From: Gammaproteobacteria bacterium
GTDB taxonomy: Bacteria; Pseudomonadota; Gammaproteobacteria; UBA4575
DNA length: 5,141 bases
Reading direction: 5' to 3'
NCBI GenBank assembly: GCA_027297825.1
Contig: JAPUHH010000073.1
Coordinates: forward strand, 1-5,141
Part shown: positions 1 through 5,014 of the stretch, piece after piece
Position numbering within the stretch: the stretch's first letter is position 1
How the letters are laid out: every line of letters begins with the position of its first letter
Translations under genes and position numbers: made by a program
The notes under the pieces: generated by a model
What the model was told of the DNA's origin: nothing
What the model saw: only the letters and a program-made list of their open reading frames with translations
The model's database searches: none

Positions 1-166
1 CATTGAGAGTTTTTACAGGTATGTACCCTTCATGCCGTTAGTTTATTGATCTAGTAACTCCGGGAACTTTTTTTATTTCAGTCCCCACTTCTGCGCGTTC
101 ACGGCTGAGGAAACCCAGACCGATAAGACCTAAAGTTGAAGTCAGTAAATTGCGTCGTGTAAACAT
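1..166 (-). pseudogene. 5' end of a Tat-exported multicopper oxidase, interrupted by an in-frame stop; runs off the left edge
   Basis: The ATG at 166-164 follows a good ribosome site (GAGG, 8 nt spacing) and lies 14 nt after the TolC-family gene. The frame starts MFTRRNLLTSTLGLIGLGFL, a twin-arginine (Tat) signal: an RR pair, then a hydrophobic stretch. Many copper-handling multicopper oxidases begin this way. Codon 43 is TAA (40-38). The same frame then stays open to base 1 and reads RHEGYIPVKTLN, with the next base G fitting a Gly codon. This resembles the Y-x-P-V-x-T-x-N-G stretch that, from memory, follows the signal in three-domain bacterial multicopper oxidases. The other two frames also carry stops at about 45-55, so one frameshift does not obviously repair it. 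The expected product would oxidise Cu(I) to Cu(II) in the periplasm beside the efflux pore. I infer a nonsense mutation or sequencing error; the copper-binding domains lie outside the window. The oxidase assignment rests only on the signal, this short motif and the neighbours. Confidence 0.55.
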
Positions 167-180
167 TTTCAATACCTCGT

Positions 181-1626
181 TTAATGATGCGTTACATCGC
201 CATGGTTTGAATGCGTACTATTTCCTGTGCCGGAATCGTTCTCCGATTCCGCTTTAGGCAATCCTATTCCAACAACATGGGCAAGCTCTGCACGTGCTAC
301 CCAATAGTCGGTCAATGACTCAATATAACCGCGATAGGCTTGCGACTCCTGTTGACGAACAAACAACAATTCAAACACATCCACTAGCATGTAGTTTTGT
401 TCTTGCTGCGTGAATTTGACCACTTGTTCCCGGGCAGGGACCAATTCATCACGATAATATTCGACAATATTACGTGCGGCGGATACGCGGTTTACCGCAG
501 CACGGACATCATTTTGGATTGCTATCTCAAGTGCAGCACAACGTGATCTACTTTGTGAAAGTAACGACTCCAGTCGTGCAATGTCTGCCTGCCGTTGGTC
601 AAAGATTGGGATTTCCACGGAAAAATTTGGACCGGTCACACGCGCACCATCTGGTTCACGCTCTGTGTTCACACCAACACTGGCACCACCGATCCATCGA
701 TAGTCACGGGTAATTTCGAGCGCTTCAGCTAATTGTTCGATTTCTTGACGTGCATTATCCAGATCCAAACGGCGTTGCATCGCTGACTTCTCTACCAGAG
801 AGGGATCCGGATCAGTGGCGGGCAACCCGGGTAGTTCCCTTCCGAGAGACCAGTCTATTTCAGTACTTACGAGTCCAAGTAAACGGTTTAAATGATCGCG
901 TGCAACTTGCAATCCGGCTCTTACACGCATCAATTCTGCAGACATCTCAGCCGCCGCACTGCGTTCTTGTGCAAGTTCCAGTTCGCTAAGATTTCCGGCT
1001 TCATCAAAACGTTGTGCAAGTTGATGGGATAGTCGAGCAGCCTCCGCAGCAACGGTCAGAACTTCAGTAAGCTGTCTCTTGCCCTGCATGTGATAAAACG
1101 CAATCTGCACCTCAGCGGCAAGATCGAGCACCGCATTCGCAACGCGTAGCTTGGCGCGGGTAAATTCTGTCTCGGCTATCCGTTTGCGCGCAGGTCTTAA
1201 TATGATATCGAGAAAATCTTTAGCGAGATCGAATTCAACATTATTACCGCCAGCGCCACCCTTGGGAAAACGGATACTGGAAAATAATACCGGATTGCTG
1301 AGTAGACCTGCTTGTACCAGATCGGCTTGCGCTATGCCTAGATATTCATATTCAGATTGCAAGCGGCGATTATTAAGTAATGCAATCTGCACCGCAGATT
1401 GTGCAGTCAAAGGTTGCTTAAGAAGGCTATTGAGCGCTACTTTAACTTGTTCATCTTCCTCTCCACCTTGATACCAATGCACTCGTTGCGGGATACGTTC
1501 ACCGACCAAACGCTCGACTTCCGAAAAATCACCATCTCGCGGGACGTGTGTACAACCCGCAAGCAATGCAACCATAAAAAGAGGAATTATTTTATAATTG
1601 ATGATAGTTTCTTGAATTACACTCAT
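181..1626 (-). CDS. TolC/CusC-family outer-membrane efflux lipoprotein, probably copper-related
   Basis: This 481-aa protein is an outer-membrane efflux pore of the TolC superfamily, which forms a trimeric beta-barrel plus periplasmic alpha-tunnel. Residues 11-25 form a lipoprotein signal ending in the lipobox LLAGC, so Cys25 should be lipidated. Two OEP-type halves follow (about 70-260 and 285-455), each rich in long amphipathic helices, for example the Ala/Glu/Leu-rich coiled stretch at about 190-245. The C terminus is a flexible Ser/Asn/His tail (466-481) containing four His, which could bind metal; this is inference. The start is 2 nt after the stop of the 81-aa gene, and its ribosome site (GGAGAA) overlaps that stop, so translation is probably coupled. 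No RND pump or membrane-fusion protein lies in the window. The copper role is inferred from the His tail, the Cys-rich protein upstream and the oxidase start downstream. Family confidence is high; substrate confidence is moderate. Confidence 0.9.
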   Translation of the reverse strand: MSVIQETIINYKIIPLFMVALLAGCTHVPRDGDFSEVERLVGERIPQRVHWYQGGEEDEQVKVALNSLLKQPLTAQSAVQIALLNNRRLQSEYEYLGIAQADLVQAGLLSNPVLFSSIRFPKGGAGGNNVEFDLAKDFLDIILRPARKRIAETEFTRAKLRVANAVLDLAAEVQIAFYHMQGKRQLTEVLTVAAEAARLSHQLAQRFDEAGNLSELELAQERSAAAEMSAELMRVRAGLQVARDHLNRLLGLVSTEIDWSLGRELPGLPATDPDPSLVEKSAMQRRLDLDNARQEIEQLAEALEITRDYRWIGGASVGVNTEREPDGARVTGPNFSVEIPIFDQRQADIARLESLLSQSRSRCAALEIAIQNDVRAAVNRVSAARNIVEYYRDELVPAREQVVKFTQQEQNYMLVDVFELLFVRQQESQAYRGYIESLTDYWVARAELAHVVGIGLPKAESENDSGTGNSTHSNHGDVTHH

Positions 1627-1628
1627 AC

Positions 1629-1874
1629 CTAATTCTCCACGTGTACAGTCGCAATAGTTCTTCCCATTACCACTTCACATAAACCCTTCATTTCCCATAT
1701 GAGGTAGATGGCAGGCATAACAACAAGTGTTAGTAATGTTGCTCTCACCAGCTTATCGGCTTTGGGTTTAGAAGAATGATAATGTCCTTCGAAACCATCA
1801 TGTTCTGCAAAAGCCGACGTTAGTGTTGAAATAAAAAATAGTATGGATATTGATAAAACTGTTTTATGACGCAT
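1629..1874 (-). CDS. small exported one-helix membrane protein of the copper cluster (unknown function)
   Basis: I do not recognise a named family for this 81-aa protein. Residues 1-23 look like a signal peptide (Arg/His/Lys start, hydrophobic 6-20, cleavage near AFA). The mature N terminus is short and polar with three His (25, 31, 33), followed by a basic stretch (about 36-45) and one hydrophobic segment (about 46-61) ending in W60, then a short tail with one Cys (66). It would therefore be a small inner-membrane protein with a His-bearing periplasmic part, if the signal is cleaved. The start has a GGGG ribosome site 5-6 nt upstream. It ends TAG-GT-ATG into the TolC-family gene, so the two are almost certainly one transcript. 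A helper in copper export or metal sensing is plausible from context alone. Confidence 0.72.
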   Translation of the reverse strand: MRHKTVLSISILFFISTLTSAFAEHDGFEGHYHSSKPKADKLVRATLLTLVVMPAIYLIWEMKGLCEVVMGRTIATVHVEN

Positions 1875-1930
1875 AACAACCCCACAAAATAATAATTAAA
1901 TTGTTGCAGTCACACAGACGCATAAGCAAC

Positions 1931-1944
1931 TTGCATCTATGCAA
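1931..1944. promoter_or_regulatory. perfect 6-2-6 inverted repeat upstream of the 81-aa gene
   Basis: TTGCAT-CT-ATGCAA is a perfect dyad in the 82-nt gap between the Cys-rich gene and the 81-aa gene, about 57 nt upstream of the latter's start codon. It has no T tract, so it is not a terminator. Its size would suit a dimeric repressor or activator site for a promoter feeding the efflux gene, but it does not match a CueR or CusR/CopR box that I know. Chance occurrence is possible. Confidence 0.25.
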
Positions 1945-1956
1945 TTTACACAAGAT

Positions 1957-2322
1957 TTAAACAACCAGTTTTGGAGGTACAGAGGTAGTGAGAATAAGTT
2001 GTTCGTTTTGTGGAAATTGAATTAGTTGATGAATTATTTGCACAGTTATTAACGACGAATTAGAAACAAACAATACTGAGCCATTACATAAGGTCATATC
2101 CTGAAAACAATCATTAGATGATTCGTCTGAAGATTTGCTCTGCTCGGTATGACAATTTTTACTTGTAGTGTCTATGGGACTCTGTTGCATATCGGTTTTA
2201 TCGGACATATCACAGCAACACAACATGCTCCCTGCAGAAGCAGTAAATGCAAAAGCACATAACACGATGAGACAATTTATTTTAGACAGCTTACGCATAT
2301 TCCCAAGTTTAGTCTGTTTCAT
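1957..2322 (-). CDS. secreted cysteine-rich small protein, putative periplasmic copper binder
   Basis: This 121-aa protein has no named family that I recognise with certainty. It carries an N-terminal signal (basic 10-15, hydrophobic 17-30, cleavage near TASA-G). The mature part opens with a Cys triplet (35-37) in MLCCCDM, followed by further Cys at 57, 72 and 79, several Met (34, 39, 45, 76) and CH at 57-58. The middle (40-72) is polar, Ser/Asp-rich and probably disordered; the C terminus ends in a hydrophobic SVPPKLVV. Thiol and Met ligands in an exported protein suit Cu(I) binding, and it lies first in the gene string leading to the efflux pore and the oxidase start. Neither possible start has a good ribosome site: Met1 (2322) has none, and Met9 (2298) has GGGA only 2 nt upstream. 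If Met9 is used, the signal peptide has a more usual length. The 82-nt gap to the next gene allows cotranscription or a separate promoter. Confidence 0.68.
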   Translation of the reverse strand: MKQTKLGNMRKLSKINCLIVLCAFAFTASAGSMLCCCDMSDKTDMQQSPIDTTSKNCHTEQSKSSDESSNDCFQDMTLCNGSVLFVSNSSLITVQIIHQLIQFPQNEQLILTTSVPPKLVV

Positions 2323-2413
2323 GCAAAAAACACATAATACTGTTAGTGGTAGGAGCTATAACTAAGTTCCTTATTTTAGAATACCGATTGTAAATTATGT
2401 AGTTAATGCAAGG

Positions 2414-2866
2414 TCAAAGTGAAGCGTGCCTGGTTAATATTTTATCCAAGTGATTCGCAAAAGCTTTTCGGTCACTATGGCTTAGCGCCGGAGGACCGCC
2501 TGAGTCAATTCCGCTAGCCCGTAGCGACTCCATGAAATTTCTCATCGTTAGACGAGCTCTAATGTTGTCCGCTGAATAAAGTTCGCCGCGAGGATTGAGA
2601 GCATATCCCCCCTTCTCAATCACCTCCGCCGCCAGGGGAATATCGCTGGTGATGACAAGATCGCCAGCGCTAAGCCGCTTAACTATCTCATTGTCAGCAA
2701 CATCAAAGCCAGAGACCACTTTAAGCATTTTGATAAAGCGAGATGGCGGTATGTGCAGTGGCTGATTTGCTACCAGCGTCAACTGCACCTCGGTACGCTC
2801 TGCCGATCTATACAAGATATCTTTGATCACCACAGGACATGCGTCTGCGTCTACCCATATCTCCAT
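2414..2866 (-). CDS. yaiI: YaiI/YqxD family protein (DUF188, UPF0178), PIN-like domain
   Basis: At 150 aa this matches the usual full length of the UPF0178 family. Conserved marks are present in order: the N-terminal acidic motif DADACPV (6-12), VAN (32-34), the TSDIPLA motif with Asp75 (73-79), LNPRGELYS (90-98), and the C-terminal GGPPALSHSDRKAFANHLD block (123-141). The acidic residues resemble those of PIN-like metal-dependent nuclease folds, so RNA cleavage is often suggested, but the family's real role is not established. Nothing suggests a membrane or secreted location. The start is preceded by a weak GAAG 9 nt upstream, and no closer alternative is better. It is transcribed in the same direction as the copper cluster, whose first gene begins 91 nt beyond its stop. 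A functional link is not implied. Confidence 0.93.
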   Translation of the reverse strand: MEIWVDADACPVVIKDILYRSAERTEVQLTLVANQPLHIPPSRFIKMLKVVSGFDVADNEIVKRLSAGDLVITSDIPLAAEVIEKGGYALNPRGELYSADNIRARLTMRNFMESLRASGIDSGGPPALSHSDRKAFANHLDKILTRHASL

Positions 2867-3136
2867 TTTATGTCGCTTCTATTATTAATTGAATAACATA
2901 ATAATTGCGGGATAACATGTGTTTATCACTTTGAATTAGACAAGGAAAATAACACGGAGCTTGGCTTGTGGACAAGCCCGGACACTTTGGGTACTTGTAT
3001 TGCACAATTCTCGAATGAATATATGAAATTTTAGACAAAATCTGCTGGATTCCTCTATACCATTACCTCTTCTCACTGTTTGGTTTTTAATCCAGCCAAT
3101 ACATTTCTTTCCTGGAATAATCTACTACACTTAATC

Positions 3137-3208
3137 ATGGCTGTTACGAATAGGTCGACTCTCGTTGGCTCTTGGTGGGAACCCCAAAAAGGGACCCCGT
3201 TCCAGTAA
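3137..3208 (+). CDS. possible 23-aa leader peptide with tandem Trp codons
   Basis: The frame encodes MAVTNRSTLVGSWWEPQKGT then PFQ and stops with TAA, 27 nt before an intrinsic terminator. The adjacent Trp codons (3173-3178) and the short length recall trp attenuator leader peptides. They lie within a hairpin (3172-3187: TTGG/CCAA plus GG/CC with one bulge) that excludes a second one (GGAAC 3178-3182 with GTTCC 3199-3203, enclosing CCC/GGG). Against this: there is no good ribosome site, the frame is open for about 33 codons upstream of the ATG, no region clearly complementary to the terminator's 5' arm is seen, and no tryptophan gene follows. It may simply be a chance frame inside a small RNA. 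Confidence 0.22.
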   Translation: MAVTNRSTLVGSWWEPQKGTPFQ

Positions 3209-3235
3209 TCGCAGTTCTCAGACGCGACAGCTAAT

Positions 3236-3269
3236 AAGCCCCGTAGGCATTCACCTTCGGGGCTTTTTT
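3236..3269 (+). terminator. rho-independent terminator (+ direction)
   Basis: The stem AAGCCCCG (3236-3243) pairs with CGGGGCTT (3258-3265), with an inner AGG/CCT extension (3245-3247 with 3254-3256) around a 6-nt loop, followed directly by a run of six T (3264-3269). The T tract lies on the + strand. In the minus direction the stem is followed only by ATTAGC, so it would be a weak terminator for the peroxiredoxin gene whose stop lies 11 nt away, although some bidirectional use is possible. Confidence 0.85.
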
Positions 3270-3279
3270 GTATATTGGT

Positions 3280-3804
3280 TTAGCTTTTTTTCATAAACTC
3301 CAGCATTGTGCCTACATCACTCACACCAAAGGGATCGTCAAGACAGTTATCTACCTTACCGAGTTCGCTAAATAATTTGGTGATCTTGTTGTCCTCAACA
3401 AGCATTGAATAACGCCATGAACGCATGCCAAAACCAAGATTTTCCTTCTTCACCAGCATTTCCATCATACGAGTGAAGTCACCGTTGCCATCGGGCAATA
3501 TTTTTACATTTTCAACACCCAAATGTTTGCTCCATTGAAACATAGTGAAGGCATCGTTGACACTCAGACAATAGACTTCATCGACACCTTGATCAATCAG
3601 CGCTTGGTAGTTTTTATCGAAGCCTGGCAGATGCGTATTTGAACAGGTCGGCGTATAGGCACCGGGAAGTGCAAAAAGCACAACCTTCTTACCTTTGAAT
3701 ATTTCATCCGTAGACACGTCCTGCCAACGAAACGGGTTATCACCACCAATACTTTCATCACGTACTCGTGTCTTAAATACAACTTCAGGTACAGTTGAGA
3801 TCAT
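3280..3804 (-). CDS. Prx5-type peroxiredoxin (redoxin family)
   Basis: This 174-aa cytoplasmic thiol peroxidase should reduce hydrogen peroxide and organic hydroperoxides. The active-site motif PGAYTPTCSNTHLPGF begins at residue 47, giving Pro47, Thr51 and the peroxidatic Cys54. Arg131 in WRYSMLV fits the conserved catalytic Arg of the family. Further Cys at 79 and 154 are present; Cys154, just before the DDPFGVSDVGTML tail, is a candidate resolving Cys. The sequence resembles the peroxiredoxin half of the hybrid peroxiredoxin-glutaredoxin enzymes, but the C-terminal glutaredoxin domain is absent: the protein stops after MKKS, so an external glutaredoxin, glutathione or thioredoxin must recycle it. 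The start has a GGAG ribosome site 8 nt upstream (3813-3816). The gene is divergent from an OxyR-type regulator, which argues for peroxide induction through the shared spacer. Confidence 0.95.
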   Translation of the reverse strand: MISTVPEVVFKTRVRDESIGGDNPFRWQDVSTDEIFKGKKVVLFALPGAYTPTCSNTHLPGFDKNYQALIDQGVDEVYCLSVNDAFTMFQWSKHLGVENVKILPDGNGDFTRMMEMLVKKENLGFGMRSWRYSMLVEDNKITKLFSELGKVDNCLDDPFGVSDVGTMLEFMKKS

Positions 3805-3935
3805 TTTCTTTACTCCATTGTTAATTAACTATTAATAAATAGATACAGATTTCTACAAAATTGTTAAGCCATTCTAGGAAAAAGTTATTGATAAATATAA
3901 TTGAATGATTATATTGTTATAATAGATTTTTTAGG
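3805..3935. promoter_or_regulatory. shared divergent control region of the peroxiredoxin and oxyR genes
   Basis: This very AT-rich 131-bp spacer separates the two divergent genes. It carries a near-palindrome at 3829-3842, CTATT-AATA-AATAG, which resembles paired ATAG/CTAT half-sites of OxyR. The spacing between CTAT and ATAG is 6 rather than the classic 7, and the outer half-sites are poor. It lies 25 nt upstream of the peroxiredoxin start codon, overlapping where that promoter or its early transcript should be. Peroxide-dependent control by the neighbouring OxyR is inferred from layout and this motif. Confidence 0.55.
3915..3923 (+). promoter_or_regulatory. extended -10 promoter for oxyR
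   Basis: TGTTATAAT is a perfect TATAAT (3918-3923) with the TG of an extended -10. No good -35 lies at the usual 16-18 bp distance, as is common for extended -10 promoters. Transcription would start at about 3930, leaving only about 6 nt before the ATG at 3936 but about 18 nt before the GTG at 3948. The position next to a regulator's start also suits autoregulation. Confidence 0.6.
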
Positions 3936-4862
3936 ATGATTAATATTGTGAATTTACCTACTGTTAAACAATTACGCTACCTCATCGCTCTGGAGAAACA
4001 TGCTCATTTTGGCAAAGCTGCCGAGGCATGTTTTGTCTCCCAATCTGCCTTTAGTGTTGCTATTCGCGTACTTGAATCGATATTGGGAACACAACTCTTT
4101 GACCGTACCAATAAAAGAGTGACCATAACGGCCATGGGTCAGGAGATCGTGATTCAGGCACGGCTGGTCGTTCGCGATGTTGAAGCACTGATGGATATGG
4201 CGCGAGTTAGTAGTGAACCTTTGTCTGGCAAGTTAAGGTTAGGGGTCATTCCGACAATATCACCCTTCTTGCTACCAAAAATGTTGCCTCAGTTGCGCTC
4301 TCATTTTCCTCAGCTACAACTCTTTTTGCAGGAAGACACCACGCTGCGAATATATGGAAGATTGATGAGTGGAGAGCTGGATTTAATATTGATCGCTTTC
4401 CCTTATGAATTACGTAATGTCGAGAAGATGACACTTTTTAAAGATCCATTTCTTCTGGCATATAAGAAAGGCAGCCAATTTATAGAAACACAAAAAGTCA
4501 CAGTTGATCATCTGCAATCAGAAAGTATTCTATTGCTTGAAGATGGTCATTGTCTTCGTGACCACGCGCTTTCTGCATGTAAGATCCGCAATCTGAATAA
4601 GGTCAGTAACTTTGCAGCGAGTAGCCTGCTGACTTTGATCGAAATGGTCGAAGCAGATCTTGGCGTCACCTATTTACCCGAGATGGCCAAAGATTCGCCC
4701 ATGCTTAAGAATACGAATATAAAAACTCAAGTCATGCCGAAAATCAGCCATCGAGAAATCGGTTTAATCTGGCGCAAGGGAAGCGCCAGAGACAAGGAAT
4801 TTAGAATGCTGGGGGAATTTATTCAGAAATATAGAAACAGGAAAAACAGAAATAAAAAGTGA
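3936..4862 (+). CDS. oxyR: OxyR-type LysR-family hydrogen peroxide sensor and regulator
   Basis: The longest frame is 308 aa, the normal LysR-family size. The N-terminal winged HTH is clear (KQLRYLIALEKHAHFGKAAE from 11, then SQSAFSVAIRVLE and LFDRT), followed by a linker helix and a substrate-binding-type domain (about 97-295). The OxyR signature is intact: LLLEDGHCLRDHALSAC places Cys206 and Cys215 nine residues apart, as in E. coli Cys199/Cys208, which form the activating disulfide on peroxide exposure. SLLTLIEMVEADLGVTYLPEMA (230-251) fits the conserved region after it. The divergent peroxiredoxin gene is the obvious target. Start choice: ATG 3936 touches its AGG directly and would have a leader of about 6 nt, so GTG 3948 (giving MNLPTVKQLRYL, AGGA 11 nt upstream) is more likely. 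The C terminus is a very basic, Asn/Lys/Arg-rich tail (299-308). Confidence 0.93.
   Translation: MINIVNLPTVKQLRYLIALEKHAHFGKAAEACFVSQSAFSVAIRVLESILGTQLFDRTNKRVTITAMGQEIVIQARLVVRDVEALMDMARVSSEPLSGKLRLGVIPTISPFLLPKMLPQLRSHFPQLQLFLQEDTTLRIYGRLMSGELDLILIAFPYELRNVEKMTLFKDPFLLAYKKGSQFIETQKVTVDHLQSESILLLEDGHCLRDHALSACKIRNLNKVSNFAASSLLTLIEMVEADLGVTYLPEMAKDSPMLKNTNIKTQVMPKISHREIGLIWRKGSARDKEFRMLGEFIQKYRNRKNRNKK
3948..3950 (+). promoter_or_regulatory. preferred GTG start codon of oxyR, with AGGA at 3933-3936
   Basis: The Shine-Dalgarno-like AGGA ends 11 nt before this GTG, rather long but workable, whereas the upstream ATG (3936) overlaps it. The predicted transcript start near 3930 also favours the GTG. 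Family members from memory typically start with Met followed by a short Asn/Leu/Pro-containing segment just before the KQLRY helix, which fits this codon. Confidence 0.6.
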
Positions 4863-4872
4863 TAATAATTTA

Positions 4873-4890
4873 AGGGTACCTTTATTAATT
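4873..4890 (+). repeat. left terminal inverted repeat of the MITE-like element
   Basis: AGGGTACCTTTATTAATT differs from the inverted right end at position 10 only (T instead of C). It begins 10 nt after the oxyR stop codon. Confidence 0.85.
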
Positions 4891-4996
4891 TGGATTTTTT
4901 TGTGAGTGCAAGGAAGCACCGCGCGCAAGACCGCAGTGTATATGACATACATGAGGATCTGAGCACGGAGCTAACGCCGCAATCGCGGAAAAAGTT

Positions 4997-5014
4997 AATT
5001 AATAGAGGTACCCT
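4997..5014 (-). repeat. right terminal inverted repeat of the MITE-like element
   Basis: Read on the minus strand it is AGGGTACCTCTATTAATT, the partner of the left end. Its outer bases form part of the TAG stop codon (5015-5013) of the adjoining minus-strand gene. Confidence 0.85.

Larger units (their letters stand above)
3137..3269 (+). ncRNA. candidate small RNA or orphan attenuator transcript ending at the intrinsic terminator
   Basis: A strong + direction terminator implies a + strand transcript ending near 3269, yet no ordinary gene precedes it on that strand. The 100 nt before it are structured and GC-richer than the flanks, with mutually exclusive hairpins at 3172-3187 and 3178-3203. 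The 5' boundary given is arbitrary: TACACT at 3126-3131 could be a -10 box, but no -35 is convincing. I cannot match it to tmRNA, 4.5S, 6S or RNase P RNA. Confidence 0.35.
2867..3279. other. 413-bp gap between yaiI and the peroxiredoxin gene
   Basis: No conventional gene is visible here on either strand. The left third (2867-2950) is AT-rich and should contain the minus-strand promoter for yaiI, though no clear -35/-10 pair stands out. A small perfect hairpin, GGCTTG-TGGA-CAAGCC, lies at 2963-2978 without a T tract. The right part (3137-3269) is GC-richer and holds the tandem-Trp mini-frame, alternative hairpins and the + direction terminator that are listed separately. Confidence 0.6.
4873..5014. 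mobile_element. 142-bp MITE-like element with 18-bp terminal inverted repeats
   Basis: The left end AGGGTACCTTTATTAATT (4873-4890) and the inverted right end AATTAATAGAGGTACCCT (4997-5014) match at 17 of 18 positions, far beyond chance at this spacing. The interior is too short for a transposase and shows no transposase-like reading frame. It holds smaller dyads (GTGC/GCAC near 4905-4918, CCGCG 4919-4923 with CGCGG 4984-4988, TGTAT-ATGAC-ATACA near 4937-4951), so it could fold into a long structured RNA or cruciform. A TA dinucleotide flanks both sides (4871-4872 and 5014-5015), which suits a TA-duplicating family such as IS630/Tc1-mariner; an IS5-like YTAR target is also possible. It separates oxyR from a convergent gene. 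Mobilisation in trans by a related full-length insertion sequence is inferred. Confidence 0.82.

Noticed and set aside
18..31. AAGGGTAC on the minus strand, shared with the start of the MITE-like element's end
   Set aside because: Only 8 bases match and the following bases diverge; the stretch is better explained as coding sequence of the oxidase frame (GYIPV).
2350..2377. AGGA...TCCT followed by TTATTTT as a terminator between yaiI and the Cys-rich gene
   Set aside because: The stem is only 4 bp with mismatches inside, and the T tract points away from the minus-strand genes on both sides.
2911..2927. GATAA/TTATC dyad upstream of yaiI as an operator
   Set aside because: The arms are only 5 bp in AT-rich DNA and do not match an operator I recognise.
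2963..2978. Hairpin GGCTTG-TGGA-CAAGCC as a terminator
   Set aside because: The stem is perfect but short and has no T run on either side, so it is mentioned only as local structure in the gap.
3044..3096. Inverted repeat GCTGGATT / AATCCAGC with a 37-nt loop
   Set aside because: An 8-bp dyad with a loop this long is expected by chance a few times in 5 kb, and it has no T tract or further pairing.
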